From Aphanomyces cochlioides (Eukaryota; Oomycota; Saprolegniomycetes; Saprolegniales; Verrucalvaceae): DNA of 64,000 nt. The translations under genes were made by a program, and so were the position numbers. The DNA lies in the NCBI GenBank assembly GCA_019828595.1, contig JAHQRK010000012.1, positions 186,001 through 250,000 on the forward strand, in the 5' to 3' direction. How positions within the stretch are numbered: the first letter of the stretch is position 1; every line of letters begins with the position of its first letter. Below the pieces are notes generated by a model, which made no database searches, had not been told where the DNA came from, and was given only the letters and a program-made list of their open reading frames with translations. Below, piece by piece: positions 51,016-62,391 of the stretch.

Positions 51016-51366
51016 GAAAACAGAATATGGCAAAGTGGTCATTGAACAGGAGATGAAGTGGTGAGCCGTCATGCTCACTCATGAAATGACGCTGTCAGGA
51101 ATGATGTGTTGACGTAACCAGGGGTCCGAAGATAGATGCTTGAGCACATTGAATACCTTGGTGTATCCCTTCTTGAGAGGGAGATCAACCAGGAGCTGTT
51201 GTAGATGTAGCTTGATCAAAGAGGCAGCATGAATGGCAACTTCCATCGGACTCTTCGCTGTGAGGTCGGGTCGAAAGGTGCGATCGGCACGTTGGAGCCA
51301 TATTTGATAATACACGCAGGCTCGGACAATCGGCCAGATCTTCAGATAGCCACGGATGTAGTAGTA
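51016..51366 (-). mobile_element. LINE remnant N (minus)
   Basis: Part of the 3' UTR and the last ~79 codons of ORF2 (open at 51079-51315; ends IIPDSVIS), caught between X on the left and the 5' end of M on the right. Its sequence is closest to K and J (HIIPDSV and the ATGACG-type loop), not to the Q array. The right end reads CCACGGATGTAGTA plus GTA before M's ACTTCCG, a candidate left TSD for M at G/CC. Confidence 0.85.
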
Positions 51367-51427
51367 ACTTCCGAATTTGCCTCGTACCCCTCAAGTCAAG
51401 AAGTTATCAAGTGCCGCCGCGCTCAAA

Positions 51428-54400
51428 ATGTCCAACGCCAACAGATGTTCCGAGCTCCGTGAGACCAACACTCACGGAGTCACCATCATTCCAGGTATTG
51501 TATCACCTCACCCACTTTCGTCGTCCAATCAGGATGGCGGAAGTGGTGTGAGTAATGTCTCTACACCTAACCCTAGGGCCGAAGTGGAGGTCGAGTTCGA
51601 CCCCAACAGCGTCTCTGGAGACCAATCTGCGTCTCGCTCCCCCAGCGCTTCACCTGGTGCTCCACTCGCCGGAGTTCCAGGGGGGGTCAACCTCAGTGGG
51701 TCAGTGGTTGACCCCCAGACCACTGTCGTTAACTTGTCTAGCGAAGCCCTCACTCAGGAGGGCGAACCACTGGGGCCTTGTGCCTGTGGTGGCTGCTTCC
51801 CTGGACTCCAATTGGAGTCGATCCCCAGTGAAGGCGGCGAGAAAACGGGGTCCATGCCAGCCCTAGAGGCTACGAGGGCCCCCCCTATGGGCACACCCTG
51901 CGGTTCTGTCTACTTCCCCCCAGGGGCCTCTTCGGAGGGGCGGGGGCGGTATCCCGATTTGGGTTCTCGCCGGAGCAATGGTGTACCCCAGTCACCGTGC
52001 TGCGGGGATGGCATGGATTCCCCTTCTACCCCTGTCACTGGGGGTCTGGCCCCGGCCTTTCTCGTGACCAATGGGACTGAGCCAGCAGCCACCAACCGCG
52101 TCGCCCCCTGTGCTGAGCCTCCTAGAACGGGAGAGGAAGAAGAAAAATCTCAAGAGGACGTGGATATGGTCTCTGGAGACGCCGAGGGGAAGGATTCTAC
52201 TGAAACCGAGGCCTTAACCGACGAGGGAAATACTCAAATTCACTCGGAGGTGGATGGGTCAGGCGACATTAACGGCCAAGCGAAGCCGTGTGATACTCCT
52301 GGAGAAGTTATTCACGAGGAACAATCGACAAACAATGACAATGACCAGTCAAATCAAGACATTGTCGACAAATCCGTTGCTCAAGGAAATGGCGCTGTTG
52401 ACCCTCCTTCCGCGGCAGACAAAATACAAGGCGATCAAGAGCAACAAAACGCTGAAAAGGCCAATCCATGGACGCAAAAGACTCCCGGCAAGGATTCAGC
52501 TTCGTCCAAGAAAGATTCCAAGCAAGGCAATGCCCCCAAAGGCGCGAAACATCGCAACACTGGTGCTCATGCTATTGCCGATGACGATATTGCGCGATGC
52601 GAGGCCATGGCGGACGCATTCTACAAAGACTCTGGTGACATGGACGCCTTCATTGAAAACATTTTGCTCACCCCCCAGTCCCAAGTGTACGAGCTCACAG
52701 TCAAGTTGGGCGAAGGCTACAAGGACTGGTCCGAAAAAGTCATCTGCGATCAATTTGTCAAGGAAAATCCTGGTTCGTTATGGGGCTCCAAATTTCCGAA
52801 CATTTTGATCCACAAGAAGAACCCACAGACCATTGTGATCTCAAGTTACAACTTGTCTACGTGCGTGGAAATGGGAGGCACAACGTTTCGACTTGGTGGC
52901 AAAGACTTCCTGGTTCCCAAGTACTCGCGTTATGGCAACAACTACTACGTTACGTTCAACAAGGTCAGTCACCCTTCAATGGCCAAGGCGATTGTCAAGA
53001 AAATGGCTGCATTGACCAAGTCAGTGATAGCAGCATTCAACCCTACTGCTGGTCAGAACATCAAGTCGCCGCATTTGAGAGTCATTTTCAAGTCGTCTGC
53101 GCCTCCTGCAGTGCTGGTGCCAAAATCCGGCGACGCACTACGCGAAATCACCATTACGGATCCGTCGGGTCAGCCTTTTGTCGTCGTGTTTCAGCACAAG
53201 ATCGCTGCTCTGAACAAGACATTGCCTCCGTCGATTGTTTCACGACGTGCAGAGGCCAAGGCTGAAAAAGCGAAGGCAAAAGCGGCCAAGGCAGCGGCAA
53301 AATCTCCTCCGTCAGGAGAAAAAGAACCTGAACATGATGGAGACGATCATGATCAAGACCCTGGAACAAATGCGGAAGGCAAGGCCGACTCAACTGAGGC
53401 ATCTGAAGATGGTCAAGATGAACAACCACAGCCAACAGCTCCTTCTCATGGCTCTGATGTCGATATGTCTGGTGACAGCGATCCCCCTAACAACAATGGA
53501 CAAGACAAACAACAAGAAGATGTGGAAATGTCTACCAACGAATCGCCCGCTCTTGCTCCACCAAGTGAGCAGCCCAAGAACTCGCTGGACCTTCAATTGG
53601 TAACGGGCTACCGGTCTGGACCAGCTCCAAAACGTACTTTGCCTTCGTCCCCACGTTTGGATCCCCTGCCGACATCCAACCGTTTTCATATCCTCGAAGA
53701 AGACGACGTGGAACTCTCGTTTGAAGACTTTGCAGTGCCTCGAATTGTATTGGAAGATTCAAGTGCGCCACGCCCGAAAAAGACCAAAGGCATAGCGAAG
53801 AAACAACGACTTAACAAGTCTGCTGCAGCCCACCTCGAATTGGCGAAGAAGATCATTCGAGACAAGAAAGTCGAAGGCAGTATCACCGAATGTCAACGCA
53901 TTTTGCGAGATGATCCTCAGCTCGTTGCACATGCTATGTACGCACAAGATGAAGACCTCAGTTTGTTTCAGTCACTTGTTGCAACCAAGACTATTGAGCG
54001 CAAGATGGCTTTGTTAAAAGCTCAAGGCAAGCCTCACAACTACAAACATCACGTCAACTTCATGGCTCAATACAAGATTCACCCGTCAGAAATCTTGGAA
54101 GAATTGACCACGGACATACCAGAGATCAAGCGCATCCTCTTTGCACTTGCTACGATTGACTTATTCCTCTCAAATCGGGCCCCAGACCTCTACACAAACT
54201 CGGAGGCACTGACTGTTCTATTGAACCAAGAAGCAACAAGATTGCCTGACACCAACTGCTTGACGGACTGGTCGCTGTTTGCTTTGATCGAAAACTTCAG
54301 CGACAATCTCGAGAAGTTCACTTTGCCGGCTCCCGTCTTGTCGGCCATCTCGATGCTCAAAAGCATCACCAACAATTACCACATCGACGAGCTCTGCAGC

Positions 54401-54466
54401 AAAGCTCACCACTCCATGAACGCCGACGAAATTGATCCCCTCGATTTGGAGGACGATCAACTCTAA
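51428..54466 (+). CDS. LINE ORF1 protein (intact, 1012 aa), copy M
   Basis: The fifth intact ORF1, with the usual ATG. Distinguishing residues are NRCSEL for NSCSEL near the N-terminus, EVIHEEQ (with G and I), VDPPSAAD (with B) and KTKGIAKKQR, where one lysine of the basic patch is lost. The mosaic of B-like and G/I-like variants suggests recombination or conversion among copies. No other break. ORF2 downstream is not functional, so any activity would depend on another copy. Confidence 0.91.
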   Translation: MSNANRCSELRETNTHGVTIIPGIVSPHPLSSSNQDGGSGVSNVSTPNPRAEVEVEFDPNSVSGDQSASRSPSASPGAPLAGVPGGVNLSGSVVDPQTTVVNLSSEALTQEGEPLGPCACGGCFPGLQLESIPSEGGEKTGSMPALEATRAPPMGTPCGSVYFPPGASSEGRGRYPDLGSRRSNGVPQSPCCGDGMDSPSTPVTGGLAPAFLVTNGTEPAATNRVAPCAEPPRTGEEEEKSQEDVDMVSGDAEGKDSTETEALTDEGNTQIHSEVDGSGDINGQAKPCDTPGEVIHEEQSTNNDNDQSNQDIVDKSVAQGNGAVDPPSAADKIQGDQEQQNAEKANPWTQKTPGKDSASSKKDSKQGNAPKGAKHRNTGAHAIADDDIARCEAMADAFYKDSGDMDAFIENILLTPQSQVYELTVKLGEGYKDWSEKVICDQFVKENPGSLWGSKFPNILIHKKNPQTIVISSYNLSTCVEMGGTTFRLGGKDFLVPKYSRYGNNYYVTFNKVSHPSMAKAIVKKMAALTKSVIAAFNPTAGQNIKSPHLRVIFKSSAPPAVLVPKSGDALREITITDPSGQPFVVVFQHKIAALNKTLPPSIVSRRAEAKAEKAKAKAAKAAAKSPPSGEKEPEHDGDDHDQDPGTNAEGKADSTEASEDGQDEQPQPTAPSHGSDVDMSGDSDPPNNNGQDKQQEDVEMSTNESPALAPPSEQPKNSLDLQLVTGYRSGPAPKRTLPSSPRLDPLPTSNRFHILEEDDVELSFEDFAVPRIVLEDSSAPRPKKTKGIAKKQRLNKSAAAHLELAKKIIRDKKVEGSITECQRILRDDPQLVAHAMYAQDEDLSLFQSLVATKTIERKMALLKAQGKPHNYKHHVNFMAQYKIHPSEILEELTTDIPEIKRILFALATIDLFLSNRAPDLYTNSEALTVLLNQEATRLPDTNCLTDWSLFALIENFSDNLEKFTLPAPVLSAISMLKSITNNYHIDELCSKAHHSMNADEIDPLDLEDDQL

Positions 54467-54544
54467 GGCTTCTATCCCCTGCTTCAATCCATTTCAACCT
54501 CCCCTCTCACCCCTCCATTCTACTCATTTTCATCTGTACTCGTG

Positions 54545-57500
54545 ATGAGTGACAACAACTTCTCCGATGTCCCAACTGAACTCGTGGACTGGGACCCACA
54601 AATCATCTCCCTCAACACCAATGGCTTCTCCAACAGTCATCGGTACATCCTCGACAAACTATCCAGTGTTCACGACGTTTATCCAAGAAACCCGTTTCCG
54701 CACGCCAAGTCTCCACGACCGTGTTGCGTTCCATTGGCAACGCATCACAAACCACGCAGGCTCTTTGTTCTTTGAAGAGCCTATTTACCCTGAAGTATCC
54801 ACGTCGCCAGCCACTGGAGGTCTGGCTACGTTGATACATCCTCACTCTCCTTTGAAGAACGCCACTCAAGTCCCTCATGACAACCCAGTGCTTCGTGGTC
54901 GTTATCTACAAGTGCGATGTACTCTGGGTCCACTGACAGTCGTTCTCCACAATATATATGCGCCGGCAGCCTTCCAAGAACGAGCAAGTTACTTCGAAGA
55001 ATTGCCACGCGACTTTCCTCCACATGCGCTCCACATTGTTGGAGGAGATTTCAACTGCACTCTCAACAAAGATTTGGATTCGTTGAGACCCAGTACCTCC
55101 ACCATGGCCGGCACCCTTCAACTGGAACAATGGATGCACAGTTTGTCTCTGGTGGATCTGTTTCGCCGTCAAAACCCCGTGGCAAGAATCTTCACAAGTC
55201 CCACACTCACCAACCGACTTGACTACATCTTTTGTTCGTCCACCTTGGCGGGTCTTCGTCATTGGAAGGCGACGCACATGCCACACGTTCCACAGGCTGA
55301 CCACGTGGCTTGTCGTATCATCACAAAGCGTCAAACATTGCGCCATGGCTCTGGATCATGGAAAGCTCCAACTTGGCTACTTCGTCTACCACGAGCGGCC
55401 GAGATTGTTCATGGATGTCTGGATCGATTTTTGGACAAGTCTCCAACATTCCACAATATCTCCAAGGCCTACGACATACTGGTCAATGATATCCGCTCCC
55501 AACTCAAAGAATTCCATTCTCAACGATTGGAGAAACAACGTCTGCCGTTGAAGAAGTTAGCTGTCGAGATCGCTTCGCTTTTGCAAGTCCCCAACATGCG
55601 TCAAGATTCAGTGCTGGTGGATCGAGTGCGAGACCTTCAAAAGCAAATTCACGAGCTGCAAGATCGAGACAAGCAGTTTCGTCAAGACCAGGCGTTCCAA
55701 CTTCACTTGTACAAAGCAGAGCGCTCGTCCAAGTTCCACTTCATGTCCCCTGTCCCTACCCCCTTGAAGAAGACAGTCTTCAAAGAGTTGGTGGATGTCA
55801 ATGGAAATGTTGTCTCCAATCAACAAGGCATGTCTGACGTCCTGGTCGACTACTACAAGGACTTGTTTGCAGCTCCCGAGGTGCAGCGATCTGGAGACGA
55901 AGTGTCGTCATTTCTGACCCCATTGACTCGACACAAGCAACTGCCAGAGCAAGCCCAGAAAGAGCTGTCGGCTCCCTTGCGCGCCAACGAGTTCTATCAT
56001 GCTATTCGACACAGCAGTTCGAACTCAGCGCCAGGTCCCAACGCTCTGCCATTCGAAGTCCTCAAACTTGCACCTCACAAGTGGTCGTTGGTATTGGAGC
56101 TGCTATTCACACACCAGCTCCATTCTCACCCTCGCTTGACTCCCATGCAACTTGTCAGTACGCTGGTGTTGCTGCACAAGAAAGGCCCCAAGTCACAAGC
56201 CAAGAACTATCGGCCCATTAGCCTACTCAACACGGATGTGAAAATCCTGACGAGTATTCTGGCTTATCGACTCCAGCGCCACATTCGACACATCATCCAC
56301 CCGGACCAGCAAGGCTTTATCCGTCGAAGCAATATCCAAACCAATATTGCACGACTGGATGACATGCTGCACCACATCAAACTACACAGTCCGTCCTCGA
56401 TGGTGGCACTGCTTGACTTTGAGAAAGCTTTTGATCGCGTGGACCACGCGTACTTGCTCCGCGTCCTCCGTCACTATGGCTTTCCCGAAACCTTTGTTGA
56501 CATGGTTCGCGTACTGTACTCGGGCCGCAAGTCTCGCATCTTGGTGAACGGCTTCTTGTCCAAGCCAGTTCACATCTCACGCGGTGTGTTGCAAGGTGAT
56601 CCACTGTCGCCACTTCTGTTTGTGATCGCTTTGGAACCGATGTGCCAACTCCTACGGCAACACTCCAACTATGGCATCAAGTGTGGGGATCGCTACCACA
56701 CTGGGAGTTACTTTGCCGACGACTCGCAACTCTATGCAGCAAATGAGACGTGCCTCCACCGGCAGCTTGCATTGGTTCAAACCTTTTGCGACAAGTCTGG
56801 TTTCCGACTCAACGTAGACAAGACCCAAATTCTGACCTACAGCCAGTTGAATGGGAACCTTGCCTCACTACAAGTTACTTCCGACAGTCCCGTGAAGGCT
56901 CTTGGTATCTTGGTTGCGCCCAATCTTTCTCCATTGGCACGTTTCAAATTACGTGTTTGAGAAGTTTGTGGCTCGCTTGTCTTTGTGGCTCTACAAGGCT
57001 CGAACCATGGCCGGAAAAGTCACTATCCTGCACAGCATATGTCTGCCTGTGTTATGGTACCAACTGGCTTTTGTCCCTGCCGACAAAGACCTGGCCAAAA
57101 AGATCGACAAGGCCATGCTTCAATTTATGCATGGTGAAGAAATCAACCCATCCTCCTCTGTCCATGGCCTCCGTTTGATCAAAAAGGAGATCATATTCGT
57201 GCCGAAGAAGTCCGGTGGCTTAGGCCTGCACCATGCACTTGCTTTATGGCAACAACACAACCGCTCTGTCATGATCAGATGCATTCAAGCCATCACCACC
57301 CCACCCCGCAAGTCTGCCATGTCCGCCTGGATTACGCCGGGCTATACTCTCCTCGAGAAGGCTTTTCATCCATGGGGTTCCCCCCGAGATCTCCTCTTGG
57401 CAAATGGCTCTTCTGCATTCATCAGACAACTGTACAAGAATCCCAATATCACTCCAATGTGGAAAGCCTTATTGAGTAGCTGGTTTGAATCCCGCTGGAC

Positions 57501-58596
57501 TCCGTACGGCTGTCCAAATCACATCTCATCTTTGGATGTTCCCCTTTGGCACAACTCGTATCTGCCTGGACTCGAAGACCTATACGATCAGTGCTCTACA
57601 TCGACGCAAGACCAAGCCAATATATTGGCTTCGCTTCACATCACGAAGTTGTCGCATTTGTTGACTCCGTGTCAGCGAGTTTGGCCAGCTTCGATCTTGT
57701 TCGACAAAATCAACCGTGCCTGCCGCCAAGCCAATTTTGTCCCTCCAACGAAACAATGGATCTCAATCTTGGTGACCAAGTTATCACGATTGTTTGAGAT
57801 TGTTTCTGAAGAGGATGCTCCCGTGTTCCACTTGCCGACGCCAAGCTCTGAATGGATGGAATGGCACTGGATGATTCACCCTGACTCGAGTCCGATCTTG
57901 TTGGCGCTTGCGACTTCGAAATCGGCTAAGATCAGAGCTTCTCCAGCTGTCAGCTCGTCCATTCTTCCTACCAAGCATCTCAACCTGCCATCCAACTTTT
58001 ACGAAGACCCCAAGCGCCTTACCCAACTTGCCGCCTTCCTCCAACCCGACCACATTCTCCCTCGATATGGAGAGCTCATTTTCAAGACCCTTCTCCGCGC
58101 CAACGCCATGCAATATCTGTTTCAGTACCAAGACCCCAAGCCGACGTGTGTCTTCTGTCGTGTCAATGAGACGTACGAGCATTTCCTGTTCTCTTGTGGA
58201 TATGGTCAATCTGTTTGGTATTTCTTCAAGACAATCCAGCGACTGCTCGAGTGTTCCTTTCCGTCGACTTGTCTGGAAATGTTCTACGAGACGCCCAAGC
58301 CGTCCGATGGATACTACATCCGTGGCTATCTGAAGATCTGGCCGATTGTCCGAGCCTGCGTGTATTATCAAATATGGCTCCAACGTGCCGATCGCACCTT
58401 TCGACCCGACCTCACAGCGAAGAGTCCGATGGAAGTTGCCATTCATGCTGCCTCTTTGATCAAGCTACATCTACAACAGCTCCTGGTTGATCTCCCTCTC
58501 AAGAAGGGATACACCAAGGTATTCAATGTGCTCAAGCATCTATCTTCGGACCCCTGGTTACGTCAACACGCCATTCCTGACAGTGTCGTTTCATGA
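54545..58596 (+). pseudogene. ORF2 of copy M, two frameshifts
   Basis: The start is the ATG at 54545. The 5-bp deletion at about 54680 is the same as in copy I and breaks the endonuclease before E50. The next frame is open to 56960 and includes LLDFEKAFD, the QGDPLSP motif and FADD. An extra A in the run at 56946-56948 then shifts the frame at ARFNYVFEK. The last part is open to the stop at 58594-58596 with the CCHC finger. Other marks are GELIF for GEFIF and the TCGACT synonymous codons for Ser-Thr, both shared with unit P. Confidence 0.9.
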
Positions 58597-58616
58597 GTGA
58601 GCTGACGGCTCACTCA
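58594..58616 (+). promoter_or_regulatory. 3' UTR stem-loop overlapping ORF2 stop (M)
   Basis: Full 9-bp stem with loop TGACG. The adjacent 3' UTR at 58677-58697 contains GTACGAGGCAAATT, complementary to the element's first 21 nt. Confidence 0.65.
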
Positions 58617-58742
58617 CTTTATCTCCTGTTCAATGACCACTTTGCCATATTCTGTTTTCCAAGTTCTATTTATACAGTACGAGGCAAATTAGTAAGTCAT
58701 TAGGGCCTTTGCTCAAAAATAAGGTTAATACAACTCATTTAA

Positions 58743-59649
58743 CCGACGCCAAGCTCTGAATGGATGGAATGGCACTGGATAATTCACCCTGACTCGAGTC
58801 CGATCTTGTTGGCGCTTGCGACTTCGAAATCGGCTAAGATCAGAGCTTCTCCAGCTGTCAGCTCGTCCATTCTTCCTACCAAGCATCTCAACCTGCCATC
58901 CAACTTTTACGAAGACCCCAAGCGCCTTACCCAACTTGCCGCCTTCCTCCAACCCGACCACATTCTCCCTCGATATGGAGAGCTCATTTTCAAGACCCTT
59001 CTCCGCGCCAACGCCATGCAATATCTGTTTCAGTACCAAGACCCCAAGCCGACGTGTGTCTTCTGTCGTGTCAATGAGACGTACGAGCATTTCCTGTTCT
59101 CTTGTGGATATGGTCAATCTGTTTGGTATTTCTTCAAGACAATCCAGCGACTGCTCGAGTGTTCCTTTCCGTCGACTTGTCTGGAAATGTTCTACGAGAC
59201 GCCCAAGCCGTCCGATGGATACTACATCCGTGGCTATCTGAAGATCTGGCCGATTGTCCGAGCCTGCGTGTATTATCAAATATGGCTCCAACGTGCCGAT
59301 CGCACCTTTCGACCCGACCTCACAGCGAAGAGTCCGATGGAAGTTGCCATTCATGCTGCCTCTTTGATCAAGCTACATCTACAACAGCTCCTGGTTGATC
59401 TCCCTCTCAAGAAGGGATACACCAAGGTATTCAATGTGCTCAAGCATCTATCTTCGGACCCCTGGTTACGTCAACACGCCATTCCTGACAGTGTCGTTTC
59501 ATGAGTGAGCTGACGGCTCACCACTTCATCTCCTGTTCAATGACCACTTTGCCATATTCTGTTTTCCAAGTTCTATTTATACAGTACGAGGCAAATTAGT
59601 AAGTCATTAGGGCCTTTGCTCAAAAATAAGGTTAATACAACTCATTTAA
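58743..59649 (+). repeat. 907-bp LINE 3'-end unit P (+)
   Basis: It runs from CCGACGCCAAGC in ORF2 to CTCATTTAA and follows M head to tail. An ORF2 remnant is open to 59504 (the last ~253 codons, with the CCHC finger). It shares GELIF and TCGACT with M, so it was probably copied from or converted by M's 3' end, but it has WIIHP where M has WMIHP and the T deletion in the hairpin that M lacks. Confidence 0.92.
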
Positions 59650-59670
59650 CCATTCAGAGCTTGGCGTCGG
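59650..59670. repeat. 21-bp spacer at tail-to-tail junction
   Basis: It starts CCATTCAGAGC and ends GGCGTCGG, and lies between two inverted LINE 3' ends. It equals the outer 21 bp of a Q unit, so it is what is left of the unit into which P's parent inserted. Both ends are K/CC sites, on opposite strands. Confidence 0.85.
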
Positions 59671-60577
59671 TTAAATGAGTTGTATTAACCTTATTTTTGA
59701 GCAAAGGCCCTAATGACTTACTAATTTGCCTCGTACTGTATAAATAGAACTTGGAAAACAGAATATGGCAAAGTGGTCATTGAACAGGAGATGAAGTGGT
59801 GAGCCGTCAGCTCACTCATGAAACGACACTGTCAGGAATGGCGTGTTGACGTAACCAGGGGTCCGAAGATAGATGCTTGAGCACATTGAATACCTTGGTG
59901 TATCCCTTCTTGAGAGGGAGATCAACCAGGAGCTGTTGTAGATGTAGCTTGATCAAAGAGGCAGCATGAATGGCAACTTCCATCGGACTCTTCGCTGTGA
60001 GGTCGGGTCGAAAGGTGCGATCGGCACGTTGGAGCCATATTTGATAATACACGCAGGCTCGGACAATCGGCCAGATCTTCAGATAGCCACGGATGTAGTA
60101 TCCATCGGACGGCTTGGGCGTCTCGTAGAACATTTCCAGACAAGTCGACGGAAAGGAACACTCGAGCAGTCGCTGGATTGTCTTGAAGAAATACCAAACA
60201 GATTGACCATATCCACAAGAGAACAGGAAATGCTCGTACGTCTCATTGACACGACAGAAGACACACGTCGGCTTGGGGTCTTGGTACTGAAACAGATATT
60301 GCATGGCGTTGGCGCGGAGAAGGGTCTTGAAAATGAACTCTCCATATCGAGGGAGAATGTGGTCGGGTTGGAGGAAGGCGGCAAGTTGGGTAAGGCGCTT
60401 GGGGTCTTCGTAAAAGTTGGATGGCAGGTTGAGATGCTTGGTAGGAAGAATGGACGAGCTGACAGCTGGAGAAGCTCTGATCTTAGCCGATTTCGAAGTC
60501 GCAAGCGCCAACAAGATCGGACTCGAGTCAGGGTGAATTATCCAGTGCCATTCCATCCATTCAGAGCTTGGCGTCGG
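59671..60577 (-). repeat. Array unit Q1 (variant a)
   Basis: ORF2 remnant open at 59816-60577 (minus). It carries AAGTCGAC (variant a), GEFIF and the shortened hairpin. With P it forms an inverted pair around the 21-bp spacer. Confidence 0.9.
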
Positions 60578-61484
60578 TTAAATGAGTTGTATTAACCTTA
60601 TTTTTGAGCAAAGGCCCTAATGACTTACTAATTTGCCTCGTACTGTATAAATAGAACTTGGAAAACAGAATATGGCAAAGTGGTCATTGAACAGGAGATG
60701 AAGTGGTGAGCCGTCAGCTCACTCATGAAACGACACTGTCAGGAATGGCGTGTTGACGTAACCAGGGGTCCGAAGATAGATGCTTGAGCACATTGAATAC
60801 CTTGGTGTATCCCTTCTTGAGAGGGAGATCAACCAGGAGCTGTTGTAGATGTAGCTTGATCAAAGAGGCAGCATGAATGGCAACTTCCATCGGACTCTTC
60901 GCTGTGAGGTCGGGTCGAAAGGTGCGATCGGCACGTTGGAGCCATATTTGATAATACACGCAGGCTCGGACAATCGGCCAGATCTTCAGATAGCCACGGA
61001 TGTAGTATCCATCGGACGGCTTGGGCGTCTCGTAGAACATTTCCAGACACGTGGACGGAAAGGAACACTCGAGCAGTCGCTGGATTGTCTTGAAGAAATA
61101 CCAAACAGATTGACCATATCCACAAGAGAACAGGAAATGCTCGTACGTCTCATTGACACGACAGAAGACACACGTCGGCTTGGGGTCTTGGTACTGAAAC
61201 AGATATTGCATGGCGTTGGCGCGGAGAAGGGTCTTGAAAATGAACTCTCCATATCGAGGGAGAATGTGGTCGGGTTGGAGGAAGGCGGCAAGTTGGGTAA
61301 GGCGCTTGGGGTCTTCGTAAAAGTTGGATGGCAGGTTGAGATGCTTGGTAGGAAGAATGGACGAGCTGACAGCTGGAGAAGCTCTGATCTTAGCCGATTT
61401 CGAAGTCGCAAGCGCCAACAAGATCGGACTCGAGTCAGGGTGAATTATCCAGTGCCATTCCATCCATTCAGAGCTTGGCGTCGG
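60578..61484 (-). repeat. Array unit Q2 (variant b)
   Basis: ORF2 remnant open at 60723-61484 (minus). It carries CACGTGGAC (variant b) in place of CAAGTCGAC; both encode Pro-Ser-Thr-Cys. Confidence 0.9.
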
Positions 61485-62391
61485 TTAAATGAGTTGTATT
61501 AACCTTATTTTTGAGCAAAGGCCCTAATGACTTACTAATTTGCCTCGTACTGTATAAATAGAACTTGGAAAACAGAATATGGCAAAGTGGTCATTGAACA
61601 GGAGATGAAGTGGTGAGCCGTCAGCTCACTCATGAAACGACACTGTCAGGAATGGCGTGTTGACGTAACCAGGGGTCCGAAGATAGATGCTTGAGCACAT
61701 TGAATACCTTGGTGTATCCCTTCTTGAGAGGGAGATCAACCAGGAGCTGTTGTAGATGTAGCTTGATCAAAGAGGCAGCATGAATGGCAACTTCCATCGG
61801 ACTCTTCGCTGTGAGGTCGGGTCGAAAGGTGCGATCGGCACGTTGGAGCCATATTTGATAATACACGCAGGCTCGGACAATCGGCCAGATCTTCAGATAG
61901 CCACGGATGTAGTATCCATCGGACGGCTTGGGCGTCTCGTAGAACATTTCCAGACAAGTCGACGGAAAGGAACACTCGAGCAGTCGCTGGATTGTCTTGA
62001 AGAAATACCAAACAGATTGACCATATCCACAAGAGAACAGGAAATGCTCGTACGTCTCATTGACACGACAGAAGACACACGTCGGCTTGGGGTCTTGGTA
62101 CTGAAACAGATATTGCATGGCGTTGGCGCGGAGAAGGGTCTTGAAAATGAACTCTCCATATCGAGGGAGAATGTGGTCGGGTTGGAGGAAGGCGGCAAGT
62201 TGGGTAAGGCGCTTGGGGTCTTCGTAAAAGTTGGATGGCAGGTTGAGATGCTTGGTAGGAAGAATGGACGAGCTGACAGCTGGAGAAGCTCTGATCTTAG
62301 CCGATTTCGAAGTCGCAAGCGCCAACAAGATCGGACTCGAGTCAGGGTGAATTATCCAGTGCCATTCCATCCATTCAGAGCTTGGCGTCGG
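61485..62391 (-). repeat. Array unit Q3 (variant a)
   Basis: ORF2 remnant open at 61630-62391 (minus); variant a like Q1. Confidence 0.9.

Larger units (their letters stand above)
51367..58742 (+). mobile_element. LINE copy M (+), full length (7376 bp), ORF2 broken
   Basis: The full 5' end is at 51367 and the full 3' end at 58742. Left flank (CCACGGATGTAGTA) and right flank (CCGACGCCAAGC) differ, so there is no TSD; like G it is probably a recombinant or has a rearranged flank. Its 3' end joins unit P in the sense orientation at the same site that separates all Q units. Confidence 0.92.
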
